From Thiobacillaceae bacterium (GTDB taxonomy: Bacteria; Pseudomonadota; Gammaproteobacteria; Burkholderiales; Thiobacillaceae): a stretch of 6,906 nt of DNA. How positions within the stretch are numbered: the first letter of the stretch is position 1; the number at the start of each line of letters is the position of its first letter. A program made the translations under genes and the position numbers. The notes beneath the pieces are model-generated. The model made no database searches and was not told the origin of the DNA. It saw only the letters and a list, made by a program, of their open reading frames with translations. Shown here in pieces: positions 1 to 6,906 of the stretch. The stretch lies in NCBI GenBank assembly GCA_024643305.1, contig JAHENE010000107.1, positions 1 to 6,906 of the forward strand, written 5' to 3'.

Positions 1-1072
1 GGATATCCTCGGCCAGACCTGGATAGACAATTTGTCCTTCCCTGATCTGCAGCCCCTTGGCCAAATGCGGGTCTGCATCCGTTGCGGCAAGCCCCTTGTC
101 GGCCAGCGCCAGGACAAAGGGCTGGGTGGCATGCGTGAGCGCCAACGTAGCAGTACGTGCCACCGCGCCGGGCATGTTGGTTACGCAGTAATGCACAATG
201 CCTTCCTCCACGTAAAAAGGCTCGCTGTGTGTGGTGGGGCGCGAGGTTTCCGCGATGCCGCCCTGGTCGATGGCAACATCCACCAATACCGAGCCGGGGC
301 GCATGGAACGCAGATGTTCGCGGGTGATGAGGCGCGGCGCATGACGTCCGGCCACCATCGCCGCGCCAACGACAATATCGGCCTGTTGCATGGCCTTGCT
401 GATTTCATCGGGCGTGGCGAAGGCGGTTTCGCAGCGCGCATCGAACAATTCTTCCGCGTGGCGGAGTTTGGATGCAGACAAGTCTAGCAGCCGTACCTGC
501 GCGCCCAGCCCCACGGCCACCCGCACAGCGTTCATGCCTACGGTGCCGCCGCCGATGATCGCAACCCGTGCCGGCCATACCCCCGGGACTCCGGTAACCA
601 GCGTGCCATTGCCGCCTTGGGGCCGCATCAGGCCCAGCGCACCCATCTGCGGTGCCATGCGGCCTGCAATCTCCGACATTGGCCTCAGCAGGGGGAATCC
701 ACCGGCCGCCTCGGTTACGGTTTCGTAGCCGATGGCGTTCACGCCGCGTTTAATCAGTTCCCTGGCCAAATCTGGCGCGGCAGCGAGATGAAGGTAACAA
801 AACAGCAACTGGCCGGAGCGCAAAAAGTCCGTTTCGGAAGGCTGGGGTTCTTTCACCTTGACCACCATGTCCGTAGCGTAAATTTCTTCCGCTGAACCAA
901 CGGATGACGCACCCGCTTCGCGGTACTCATCATCGCCAAAGCCGATGCCGGCACCTGCACTGGTCTGGACTCGGACCTGATGGCCGGCCTGGACCAGCGC
1001 GCGCACCCCGTCCGGCGTCATCGCAACGCGGTATTCGTGATTCTTGATTTCTTTGGGGATGCCGATCAGCAT
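1..1072 (-). CDS. ald: Alanine dehydrogenase, C terminus cut by window edge
   Basis: Alanine dehydrogenase catalyses the reversible NAD-dependent oxidative deamination of L-alanine to pyruvate and ammonium in the cytoplasm. From the ATG at 1072-1070 the frame stays open for 357 codons to the left edge. Family members are about 370 residues, so only a short tail is missing. The N terminus reads MLIGIPKEIKNHEYRVAMTP, the classic family start with the substrate-binding Arg at 15. The family's lysine (K74 in KVKEP) and catalytic histidine (H95 in CYLHLA) are present. The Rossmann nucleotide-binding loop GGGTVG lies at 174-179 and the catalytic aspartate is D269 in DVAIDQGG. An AAGAGA ribosome binding site sits six bases before the ATG. 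The same N-terminal family includes the PntA transhydrogenase subunit, but the length and motifs fit Ald. The gene follows kup by 60 bases on the same strand and may be co-transcribed. Nothing suggests it is defective. Confidence 0.95.
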   Translation of the reverse strand, partial: MLIGIPKEIKNHEYRVAMTPDGVRALVQAGHQVRVQTSAGAGIGFGDDEYREAGASSVGSAEEIYATDMVVKVKEPQPSETDFLRSGQLLFCYLHLAAAPDLARELIKRGVNAIGYETVTEAAGGFPLLRPMSEIAGRMAPQMGALGLMRPQGGNGTLVTGVPGVWPARVAIIGGGTVGMNAVRVAVGLGAQVRLLDLSASKLRHAEELFDARCETAFATPDEISKAMQQADIVVGAAMVAGRHAPRLITREHLRSMRPGSVLVDVAIDQGGIAETSRPTTHSEPFYVEEGIVHYCVTNMPGAVARTATLALTHATQPFVLALADKGLAATDADPHLAKGLQIREGQIVYPGLAEDI

Positions 1073-1132
1073 GGAAGATCTCTTTTTTTGTGAATGTATC
1101 TTTCCACTTTAGCTGACGCTTAATGACAACAG
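1073..1132 (-). other. kup-ald intergenic gap
   Basis: These 60 bases separate the kup stop from the ald start. They hold the ald ribosome binding site and an imperfect AGCTG/CAGCT inverted repeat (1111-1115 and 1130-1134, 14-base loop). The repeat is not followed by a T run on the transcribed strand, so it does not look like an intrinsic terminator. I found no sigma70 promoter with acceptable spacing, although TTGTCA (1124-1129, minus strand) could serve as a poor -35. Read-through from kup into ald is therefore possible but not proven. Confidence 0.4.
1079..1084 (-). promoter_or_regulatory. Ribosome binding site of ald
   Basis: On the minus strand AAGAGA stands six bases before the ald ATG, preceded by a run of seven A. 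It is a partial match to AAGGAG with good spacing, and supports the ATG at 1072 as the start. Confidence 0.55.
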
Positions 1133-3007
1133 CTAGATTTCCACCTGCGTTCCGAGCTCGATCACCCGGTTGGGCGGCAGCTTGAAGAATTCCATCGCCG
1201 ATTCCGCGCTGCGGTTCATCCACGCAAACAGGCTTTCACGCCACAGCGCCATGCCCGGGATCTTGCTGGGCAGGATGGTCTCGCGGTTAAGGAAGAACGA
1301 GGTTTCCATCATGTTGAAGGGCAGCCCGAGCGGTTCACAGCGGGACAGGGCCAGCGGGATATCCGGCTCGTCCTTGAAGCCGTAGCGCACGATCAGTCGC
1401 CATGTGCCGTGGCCAAGTTCTTGCAGTTCGACCTGGTCAATTACAGGCACTTTTGGCACTTCCTCGGTGATGACGGTCAGGAAGATTACCCGTTCATGCA
1501 GCACCTTGTTGTGGATCAGGTTGTGCAACAGGGCATGCGGAACGCTTTTCCGGCTGGTGGTCAGGAAGACGGCGGTGCCAGGCACGCGCGCGGGCGGATG
1601 GGCCATGAGGCTTTCCATGAAGGGCTCCAGCGGCAGCGCCTCATCCGCCTGTCTTGCCATCAGCAGGGTGCGGCCTTTTTTCCAGGTGGCAAGCAGCGTG
1701 AACACGCCCGCGCCGATCATGAGCGGAAACCAGCCGCCATGGGGAATCTTGGGAATGTTCGCGGTGAAGAATCCAAGATCAATGATCAGGAACATAACGG
1801 CCAGGCTTGCCACTGCCCAGATGTTCTTTTTCCACAGCGAGTACGCTACCAGCGATGCCAGGAGAGTATCGATGGCCATGGTGCCGGTAACGGCAATGCC
1901 ATAGGCGGCTGCGAGGTTGGAGGAATTCTGCAAGCCCAGCACCAGTCCAGCCACGCCAATGGCGAGCGCGGTGTTGATGAAGGGTATGTAGACCTGGCCG
2001 ATTTCCATGCTGGAGGTATGCACCACGCGCATGCGCGGCAGGTAGCCGAGTTGGATGGCCTGGCGGGTGATGGAAAAGGCACCGGAAATGACTGCCTGGG
2101 AGGCGATGATGGTGGCGAGCGTAGCCAGCGCAATCAGGGGGTAGATGGCCCACTCCGGCGCCATCAGGTAGAAGGGGTTTTCCAGTGCATTTGGATTGCG
2201 AAGAATCAGCGCGCCCTGGCCGAAGTAGTTGAGCAGCAGCGCGGGCAAGGCGAGGCTTACCCAGGCAAGGCGTATGGCCTCCTTGCCGAAGTGGCCCATG
2301 TCGGCATAAAGTGCCTCGGCCCCGGTTACGGCCAGCACTACGGAGCCGAGGGCGAGAAATCCCGCTTCCTTGTTGTAAACAAAAAACATCACGGCATGTT
2401 CAGGGTTCAGCGCCCACAAAACATGCGGGGCATCGATGATTTCCTTGATGCCAAGAATGGCCAGGGTCAGGAACCACACCACCATGATGGGGCCGAAGAA
2501 GCGGCCGACATTGCCTGTGCCCCAGCGTTGCACGACAAAAAGTCCGACCAGGATGATCAGCGCGAGGGGAATAATGAAAATGTGCAGGCCGGGTGTGGCG
2601 AACTCCAGGCCTTCCACCGCGGAGAGTACGGAAATTGCCGGGGTGATGATGCCATCGCCGTAAAACAGCGCGGCGCCGAATACGCCAAAAGTCAGGAAAG
2701 CCCACTTCAGTTGCGGCCGCTTGTGGGTAGCCTGCTGGGTCAGCGCGATCAGCGCCATGATGCCGCCCTCGCCGCGGTTGTCGGCGCGCATGATGAACAG
2801 CACGTATTTCAGCGACACCACCAGCATCAGCGCCCAGAACACCAGCGACAGCATACCCAGCACATTCGCCTCATTGAGGGAGATACCGTGGCTTTCCTGG
2901 AATACTTCCTTGACGGCATACAGGGGGCTGGTGCCGATATCGCCGAATACCACGCCTACTGCACCCAGCGCGAGTGCAGGCAGACCGGATTTGGAAGTGG
3001 CGCTCAT
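1133..3007 (-). CDS. kup: Low-affinity potassium transport protein Kup (KUP/HAK/KT family)
   Basis: Kup is an inner-membrane K+ uptake permease, in studied members a K+/H+ symporter. The 624 residues match the usual length of about 620. The N terminus carries the family signature GDIGTSPLY at residues 22-30 in the first membrane segment, then RADNRGEGG at 74-82, YGDGIITPAISVLSAVEG at 116-133 and TGAEALYADMGHFG at 228-241, which together identify the family firmly. Many hydrophobic stretches between about residue 10 and 445 fit the 12-helix core. From about 450 to the end lies the hydrophilic C-terminal domain typical of bacterial Kup. The start is the ATG directly after the pyrD stop codon (TAAATG). 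It has an AAGAAG ribosome binding site within the last pyrD codons, so translation is probably coupled to pyrD. The stop is TAG. No frameshift or missing motif was seen. Confidence 0.97.
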   Translation of the reverse strand: MSATSKSGLPALALGAVGVVFGDIGTSPLYAVKEVFQESHGISLNEANVLGMLSLVFWALMLVVSLKYVLFIMRADNRGEGGIMALIALTQQATHKRPQLKWAFLTFGVFGAALFYGDGIITPAISVLSAVEGLEFATPGLHIFIIPLALIILVGLFVVQRWGTGNVGRFFGPIMVVWFLTLAILGIKEIIDAPHVLWALNPEHAVMFFVYNKEAGFLALGSVVLAVTGAEALYADMGHFGKEAIRLAWVSLALPALLLNYFGQGALILRNPNALENPFYLMAPEWAIYPLIALATLATIIASQAVISGAFSITRQAIQLGYLPRMRVVHTSSMEIGQVYIPFINTALAIGVAGLVLGLQNSSNLAAAYGIAVTGTMAIDTLLASLVAYSLWKKNIWAVASLAVMFLIIDLGFFTANIPKIPHGGWFPLMIGAGVFTLLATWKKGRTLLMARQADEALPLEPFMESLMAHPPARVPGTAVFLTTSRKSVPHALLHNLIHNKVLHERVIFLTVITEEVPKVPVIDQVELQELGHGTWRLIVRYGFKDEPDIPLALSRCEPLGLPFNMMETSFFLNRETILPSKIPGMALWRESLFAWMNRSAESAMEFFKLPPNRVIELGTQVEI

Positions 3008-4027
3008 TTATGCTTCTTGATTTAATGCCTGAATACATTCGCGGACCAGTCCTGGGCCGCGGTAAATAAGTCCAGTGTAAACCTGAACGAGTTTTGCGCC
3101 AGCAGAAATCTTCTCCTGCGCATCCGCGCCCGAAAGAATCCCGCCCACGCCGATGATGGGCACCTCATTTTGCAGGTGCCGGGCCAGTTCTCCAATCACG
3201 GCGGTGGACTTTTCGCGCAATGGCGCGCCGGAAAGCCCGCCGGTTTCGTTGCCGTGTTTGAGTTGCGCAACCTTGTCGCGTGCCAGCGTGGTGTTGGTGG
3301 CAATCACTGCATCCATGTGATGGCGGCGCAGCAAGTCGGAAATGGCCGTGATCTGCTCAGTCTCCAGATCGGGCGCGATCTTGAGCGCGATGGGCACGTA
3401 GCGCCCATGTATTTGCGAGAGTTCGTCTTGACGTTTTTTCAGCAGCGAAAGCAGCAGGTCCAGCGCATCCGCACCCTGCAATTCGCGCAGATTCTTGGTG
3501 TTCGGCGAGGAAATGTTGACCGTGACATAACTGGCATGTGCATACACGACGGACAGGCAGGCTAGGTAATCCTCACTGGCGCGCTCGATCGGGGTGTCGG
3601 CATTTTTGCCGATGTTGATGCCGAGGATGCCCTTGTAACTGGCGCGTTTTACGTTTTCCACCAGTTGGTGCGCGCCGGCGTTGTTGAAGCCCATGCGGTT
3701 GATGATGGCCTCTGCTTCGGGCAGCCGGAACAGGCGCGGCCTGGGATTTCCGGGCTGGGGACGCGGGGTGACGGTGCCGATTTCGATGAAACCGAAACCC
3801 AGCGCAGCAAAGCCGTCGATGGCTTCGCCGTTCTTGTCCAGGCCTGCCGCCAAACCAACGGGATTGGGAAACTTCAGTCCCATGACTTCAACTTCGCGGC
3901 CTTCAGCCCTGCAGCAGCCAATGCCTGCCAGCGGCCCCGCCTTGGCCAGCGCAGAGATGGTCAGGTCGTGTGCCGTTTCCGGATCAAGCGCGAACAGCGC
4001 GGGTCGAAGGAGGCCGTAAGGAAACAT
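3008..4027 (-). CDS. pyrD: Dihydroorotate dehydrogenase (quinone), class 2
   Basis: PyrD oxidises dihydroorotate to orotate, the fourth step of de novo pyrimidine synthesis. It uses FMN and passes electrons to membrane quinones. The protein has 339 residues from the ATG, against 336 in E. coli. The N-terminal stretch [19 protein letters not shown] is the short amphipathic membrane-association region found only in class 2 enzymes. Following motifs are [20 protein letters not shown] (58-77), [20 protein letters not shown] (83-102), INRMGFNN (109-116) and [14 protein letters not shown] (171-184), where S174 aligns with the catalytic serine of class 2 enzymes. Then come IALKIAPD (213-220), IATNTT (242-247), GGLSGAPL (263-270), GVGGI (293-297) and [15 protein letters not shown] (314-328). 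A TTG codon lies one codon upstream in frame. I prefer the ATG because its first base is the last base of the prfC stop (TGATG), a common coupled arrangement. A weak GAGAG ribosome binding site stands ten bases upstream. Confidence 0.97.
   Translation of the reverse strand: MFPYGLLRPALFALDPETAHDLTISALAKAGPLAGIGCCRAEGREVEVMGLKFPNPVGLAAGLDKNGEAIDGFAALGFGFIEIGTVTPRPQPGNPRPRLFRLPEAEAIINRMGFNNAGAHQLVENVKRASYKGILGINIGKNADTPIERASEDYLACLSVVYAHASYVTVNISSPNTKNLRELQGADALDLLLSLLKKRQDELSQIHGRYVPIALKIAPDLETEQITAISDLLRRHHMDAVIATNTTLARDKVAQLKHGNETGGLSGAPLREKSTAVIGELARHLQNEVPIIGVGGILSGADAQEKISAGAKLVQVYTGLIYRGPGLVRECIQALNQEA
3013..3018 (-). promoter_or_regulatory. Ribosome binding site of kup inside the pyrD 3' end
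   Basis: AAGAAG on the minus strand lies five bases before the kup ATG. It is made of the codons for the last Gln-Glu-Ala of PyrD. With the stop and start codons directly abutting, this implies that ribosomes finishing pyrD can re-initiate on kup. Confidence 0.6.
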
Positions 4028-4042
4028 CAATAAATTTCTCTC
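4025..4042 (-). promoter_or_regulatory. prfC-pyrD junction: one-base TGATG overlap with weak ribosome binding site
   Basis: The prfC stop TGA (4029-4027) shares its last base with the pyrD ATG (4027-4025). A GAGAG purine run at 4042-4038, within the final prfC codons, is ten bases from the ATG, which is slightly long. The layout favours translational coupling between the two genes. Confidence 0.6.
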
Positions 4043-5601
4043 GTTTCCAAGAACTTTACATCCGGAAAGCGTTCCTGGGTGAGTTGCAAATTGACGCGGT
4101 TGGGCGCGAGGTAAACATACTCCTCTGCGCCATCAAGGGCGACGTTGTATCCGTACTTGTCAGTCAACTGCTTGAGGTCTGCATCATTGCCGCGCAGCCA
4201 GCGTGCGGTGGCGTATTCGCAGGGCTCGAATGCGACATCCACGTCGTATTCGTTTTCCAGACGATGGGCGACAACGTCGAATTGCAGCGCGCCGACCGCA
4301 CCGAGAATCAGGTCGTTGGTCGCAAGCGGCTTGAACAGCTGTGTCGCACCTTCCTCCGCCAGTTGCTGCAGGCCTTTTTGCAATTGCTTCATCTTGAGCG
4401 GATTCTTGATGCGCGCTTTCCTGAACAGTTCCGGCGCAAACGAAGGAATGCCGGTGAACTTGAGCGCCTCGCCTTCGCTGAAACTGTCGCCCAGCTTGAT
4501 GGTGCCGTGGTTGGGAATGCCGATGATGTCGCCGGCATAGGCCTCTTCAGCAGTATTGCGGTCCTGCGCCATGAAGGTAATGGCATTGTTGACGGCCAGC
4601 GTCTTGCCGGTGGAAATCTGCTTGATCTTCATGCCGCGGTCGAAACGGCCCGAGCATACGCGCAGAAAGGCGATGCGGTCGCGGTGCCTGGGGTCCATGT
4701 TGGCCTGGATCTTGAACACGAAGCCGCTGAATTTCGGATCGGTGGGTTGTACCTCGCGCGATTCCGTGGGGCGCGGCTGAGGCGGAGGTGAAAGGTCGAC
4801 AATGGCGTCGAGCATCATCTGCACGCCGAAGTTGTTGACGGCAGAACCGAAAAGTACCGGCGTTTGCTTGCCGGCGAGATAAGCTTCGCGGTCAAACGTA
4901 TGCGAAGCGCCGCGCACCAGTTCCACTTCCATGCGCAGTTCATCAGCCTGATCGCCAATGCGTTCGTCCAGCTTGGGGTTGTCCAGGCCGTCGATGATTT
5001 CACCCGTGCCCTTGTCAGCTTGCGGATCGAACACCAGCACCTTGTCGTCGTACAGGTGATACACGCCGCGGAAACGCTTGCCCATGCCAATGGGCCAGGT
5101 CATCGGCGCGCACTGCATTTCCAGCACCGACTCGATCTCGTCCAGCAATTCAATGGGAGATTTGCCCTCGCGGTCGAGCTTGTTGATGAAGGTGAGGATG
5201 GGGGTGTCGCGCATGCGGCACACGTTCAACAGCTTGATGGTCTGCGCTTCCACGCCGTTCACCGAGTCGATCACCATCACTGCCGAGTCCACGGCGGTCA
5301 GGGTGCGATAGGTGTCTTCGGAGAAATCCTCATGGCCCGGGGTGTCGAGCAAGTTGATGATGTGTTCGCGATACGGAAACTGCATCACCGACGAGGTCAC
5401 CGAAATGCCGCGCTGCTTTTCCAGTTCCATCCAGTCGGAAGTGGCGTGGCGGCTGGCCTTGCGTGCGCGCACCTCGCCCGCGACCTGGATGGCGCCGCCG
5501 TACCACAGCAGTTTTTCAGTCAGCGTGGTCTTGCCCGCATCGGGGTGGGAGATGATGGCGAAGGTACGCCGGCGTCGGATTTCAGCTTCTAGGGAGGGCA
5601 T
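4027..5601 (-). CDS. prfC: Peptide chain release factor 3 (RF3)
   Basis: RF3 is a translational GTPase that removes RF1 and RF2 from the ribosome after peptide release. The protein has 524 residues, close to the 529 of E. coli. The G domain shows G1 SHPDAGKTT (18-26), the switch I/G2 region [15 protein letters not shown] (63-77), G3 [20 protein letters not shown] (86-105), G4 NKLD (140-143) and G5 GSA (251-253). The stretch [22 protein letters not shown] in the second domain and [22 protein letters not shown] further on are distinctive of RF3 and separate it from EF-G and other relatives. [11 protein letters not shown] and [14 protein letters not shown] near the C terminus are also typical. 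The ATG at 5601 is the only usable start: a TGA lies in frame seven codons upstream, and the [12 protein letters not shown] block follows at the expected distance. No clear Shine-Dalgarno sequence precedes it. It overlaps pyrD by one base. Confidence 0.98.
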   Translation of the reverse strand: MPSLEAEIRRRRTFAIISHPDAGKTTLTEKLLWYGGAIQVAGEVRARKASRHATSDWMELEKQRGISVTSSVMQFPYREHIINLLDTPGHEDFSEDTYRTLTAVDSAVMVIDSVNGVEAQTIKLLNVCRMRDTPILTFINKLDREGKSPIELLDEIESVLEMQCAPMTWPIGMGKRFRGVYHLYDDKVLVFDPQADKGTGEIIDGLDNPKLDERIGDQADELRMEVELVRGASHTFDREAYLAGKQTPVLFGSAVNNFGVQMMLDAIVDLSPPPQPRPTESREVQPTDPKFSGFVFKIQANMDPRHRDRIAFLRVCSGRFDRGMKIKQISTGKTLAVNNAITFMAQDRNTAEEAYAGDIIGIPNHGTIKLGDSFSEGEALKFTGIPSFAPELFRKARIKNPLKMKQLQKGLQQLAEEGATQLFKPLATNDLILGAVGALQFDVVAHRLENEYDVDVAFEPCEYATARWLRGNDADLKQLTDKYGYNVALDGAEEYVYLAPNRVNLQLTQERFPDVKFLETREIY

Positions 5602-5650
5602 GACAGCAAAACAGGGGAATCAACCCGCTATTTTACCTGAGCAGCCTCTC
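5602..5650 (-). other. dgc-prfC intergenic gap
   Basis: These 49 bases separate the cyclase stop from the prfC ATG. The minus strand contains TAAAAT (5635-5630), a good -10-like hexamer 28 bases before the ATG. The best -35 (TTGAAT, 5661-5656) is 20 bases away from it, which is too far for a confident promoter. No stable hairpin with a T run is visible, so no terminator is called. A weak own promoter for prfC is possible. Confidence 0.3.
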
Positions 5651-6577
5651 TCAATATTCAACAAGTTTCAAGGTTTCGATGGTGCATACTTCGACTTCGG
5701 GTCTCCCATCGAGGCTTACACGGTTACGACCCCTGTTCTTGGCTTGGTAAAGCGCATCATCGGCGCGACGTATCAGGTTACGAAGGGATTCGTTTTTCGC
5801 GACTTCGGCAATACCGATGGAAACGGTAATGTTCAGGGGGGCCGGCAATCCATCTACATTCAGTGGATAGCGCGAAATCTTTTCCCGAAGGCGGTCAAGA
5901 ATGCTGTTTGTCTGGTCGAGATCGACATGATTAAGGAATATAAGGAATTCCTCGCCACCGTATCGATAGATGCGGTCGGTGTCGCGCATGCTGGTAATCA
6001 GCAGTTGGCTCAGGGACTTCAACACTTCATCGCCGACACCATGGCCGTAGGTGTCATTGATGCGCTTGAAATGATCCAGGTCTGCCAGAGCCAGGCAGGC
6101 CGGTTCGCACGTCACTTGGGTAGCGTTGTAGATCGCCTCTTCGAGTTGTTCATCCATCTGCCGACGGTTGGGAATCCCAGTCAGGACATCGGTCGTAAGC
6201 TCGCTCGTTAGAAGCGCCTGGACAAGGTTGCGCAGGTGCATCGCCATATCGTTGGATGAACTGGAGAATTCACGGTAAGCAGTAGCCCGTTCAGCGCCGG
6301 CGGGTGCGGAAAGCATTGCCCTGGCTGCGTCGTGCAGGGCCCGGTGCTTTTTTTCCAGGCCTTTAAAAAGGGGTTGCTCGGTCAGAACGGTGGAGTGGGT
6401 CTGACTGTAATACCATTTGCCGAAATCACACAGCATGTAGGCGCCGGGTAGCAGATTTTCCTCTGCAGGCGCTTCGTTTGCGAGCATGCCGGCAACAAGG
6501 GACTCGGCCCACAACTGGTGGTTTTCCAGTGTAAGTTCGAGTTTGGCAAGCGCGTTATCTGCGGGATTCTCTGACAC
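5651..6577 (-). CDS. Diguanylate cyclase with N-terminal zinc-binding CZB domain (DgcZ/YdeH-like)
   Basis: The enzyme makes cyclic di-GMP from two GTP. Residues about 15-90 form a chemoreceptor zinc-binding (CZB) domain: H20 with W23, C50 in CDFGKW, and the H78-x3-H82 pair give the expected 3His/1Cys zinc site. A helical linker (about 90-125) leads to a GGDEF domain that starts at TDVLTGIPNRR (129-139). It has the metal-binding aspartate D166 in DLDHFKRINDTYGHGVGD, the active-site GGEEF at 207-211, and an RxxD inhibitory site (R198, D201) exactly five residues before it. SIGIA and RADDALYQAKNRGRNRV close the domain, and a 20-residue tail follows. Architecture and length (308 residues) match E. 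coli DgcZ (296), in which zinc binding to CZB represses the cyclase. There is no membrane segment, so it is cytosolic. The start is GTG, because an in-frame TAG lies two codons upstream and no ATG occurs before residue 31. It is six bases downstream of the MerB-like gene. Confidence 0.95.
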   Translation of the reverse strand: MSENPADNALAKLELTLENHQLWAESLVAGMLANEAPAEENLLPGAYMLCDFGKWYYSQTHSTVLTEQPLFKGLEKKHRALHDAARAMLSAPAGAERATAYREFSSSSNDMAMHLRNLVQALLTSELTTDVLTGIPNRRQMDEQLEEAIYNATQVTCEPACLALADLDHFKRINDTYGHGVGDEVLKSLSQLLITSMRDTDRIYRYGGEEFLIFLNHVDLDQTNSILDRLREKISRYPLNVDGLPAPLNITVSIGIAEVAKNESLRNLIRRADDALYQAKNRGRNRVSLDGRPEVEVCTIETLKLVEY

Positions 6578-6586
6578 GACCTATTA
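6575..6586 (-). promoter_or_regulatory. Junction of MerB-like gene and cyclase: TAA, six bases, GTG start
   Basis: The upstream gene ends with TAA at 6586-6584, and the cyclase GTG is at 6577-6575. The only purine match, AGGT, is one base from the GTG, too close to act as a normal ribosome binding site. Expression of the cyclase probably depends on translation of the gene before it. Confidence 0.45.
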
Positions 6587-6906
6587 ACTATTCTTGTTGA
6601 ATGTTTGCATCCGGAATCCCCTGAAGGTTCCAGCAAGCATTCTACGCTGAAACCCGTAAAAAGCGTGGGCAACTGCCGCCGCCTCGGCCATGTCGAGAAA
6701 CTGGCCGAAATGATCTCTTGTCGAGGGGTGGACAAATCGTATGCCGGGAGCGACATCCTGTACATAGTGCTGGATGTGATCGCTGGTTTTAATGAATACG
6801 ACGATGGCCTTGTCCATATCTTCGGACATAGGCTTGCCCTGTGCGTCAATTTGCAGGTTGATTGGCTGCCGGGTCGCTGGACAGCGGGTTTCGATTACGC
6901 CTGCGG
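6584..6906 (-). CDS. C-terminal fragment of a MerB-like (alkylmercury lyase fold) protein, N terminus outside the window
   Basis: The frame is open from the right edge (first whole codon at 6904) to TAA at 6584, giving 106 residues. An internal ATG at 6829 could start an 81-residue protein, but the 25 residues before it are coding-like, so I treat the gene as cut by the edge. From memory, the fragment lines up with the C-terminal half of MerB. RCPATRQPINLQI (7-19) resembles the CAATGAPVSLTV stretch around Cys117 of MerB. A hydrophobic strand AIVVFIK (33-39) follows, then VAPGIRFVHPSTRDHFGQFL (51-70), in the place of the FCCHVHFF segment, and a final amphipathic helix. The second catalytic cysteine of MerB (Cys159) has no counterpart here, so organomercurial lyase activity is doubtful. 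The similarity is weak and unverified. A conservative label is hypothetical protein. Its six-base spacing to the zinc-type cyclase suggests linked expression. Confidence 0.6.
   Translation of the reverse strand, partial: AGVIETRCPATRQPINLQIDAQGKPMSEDMDKAIVVFIKTSDHIQHYVQDVAPGIRFVHPSTRDHFGQFLDMAEAAAVAHAFYGFQRRMLAGTFRGFRMQTFNKNS

Noticed and set aside
32..487. A 151-codon plus-strand open frame opposite ald.
   Set aside because: The minus-strand frame encodes Ald motifs throughout, including the catalytic aspartate, so this frame is a shadow.
1111..1134. An inverted repeat AGCTG/CAGCT after kup as a possible terminator.
   Set aside because: The stem is only five pairs with a 14-base loop, and no T run follows it on the minus strand. 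The nearby T7 run is T on the plus strand only.
1409..3025. A 538-codon open frame on the plus strand opposite kup.
   Set aside because: It lies wholly antisense to an unmistakable kup and just past its start. Its composition is low in hydrophobic residues and rich in Gln, Gly and His, as expected from the reverse reading of a membrane protein gene. No family motif was seen.
3970..4791. A 273-codon plus-strand open frame opposite the end of prfC and the start of pyrD.
   Set aside because: It is antisense to conserved motifs of two certain genes and shows no recognisable domain. It is a shadow of GC-rich coding sequence.
4864..5592. A 242-codon plus-strand open frame opposite the G domain of prfC.
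   Set aside because: It is His-rich and Val-rich with no domain signature, and is fully explained as the complement of prfC codons.
5630..5661. A sigma70 promoter (TTGAAT - 20 bases - TAAAAT) for prfC.
   Set aside because: The spacing is three bases longer than the optimum and the -35 is imperfect, so it is mentioned as a possibility but not called.
5312..6211. A 299-codon plus-strand open frame opposite the prfC start and the cyclase.
   Set aside because: It crosses two real genes and the gap between them on the opposite strand, and has no family motif.
6382..6849. A 155-codon minus-strand open frame overlapping the cyclase and the MerB-like gene in another frame.
   Set aside because: It runs across the boundary of two better-supported genes and has a Pro/Ser/Thr-rich, motif-free sequence.
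1..6906. A hidden mobile element, CRISPR array, toxin-antitoxin pair or defence system.
   Set aside because: Nearly all bases are within six recognisable or open minus-strand genes. I saw no direct repeats, terminal inverted repeats, tRNA or integrase.

Overview
The window is a compact, one-directional run of six bacterial genes, all on the minus strand, so transcription reads from the right edge to the left edge. In transcription order they are: the C-terminal part of a gene resembling the MerB (organomercurial lyase) fold, cut by the right edge; a diguanylate cyclase with an N-terminal zinc-binding CZB domain; prfC (peptide chain release factor 3); pyrD (quinone-dependent dihydroorotate dehydrogenase); kup (potassium uptake permease); and ald (alanine dehydrogenase), cut by the left edge just short of its C terminus. 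Almost no DNA is non-coding. The longest gaps are 60 bases (kup-ald) and 49 bases (dgc-prfC).

The moderately high GC content, class 2 (membrane, quinone-linked) PyrD, RF3 and Kup close to the proteobacterial forms, and a DgcZ-like cyclase point to a proteobacterium. A beta-proteobacterium is my best guess, inferred from general protein character only. No rRNA, tRNA, CRISPR array, insertion sequence, phage gene or repeat was seen, so this looks like ordinary chromosome rather than a mobile island.

The genes are packed as if co-transcribed. The MerB-like gene and the cyclase are 6 bases apart. prfC and pyrD overlap by one base (TGATG). pyrD and kup abut exactly (TAAATG), with the kup ribosome binding site inside the last pyrD codons. 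The gene roles are diverse: second-messenger synthesis under likely zinc control, translation termination and ribosome recycling, pyrimidine synthesis, K+ import, and alanine/pyruvate interconversion. They do not form one pathway, so the cluster is best read as a housekeeping operon headed by a signalling pair.

I found no convincing new multi-gene system. The items most worth a second look are the zinc-type cyclase with all expected ligands and an intact product-inhibition site, and the MerB-like fragment next to it, which lacks a cysteine where MerB has its second catalytic one. Together they may form a metal-linked signalling pair.
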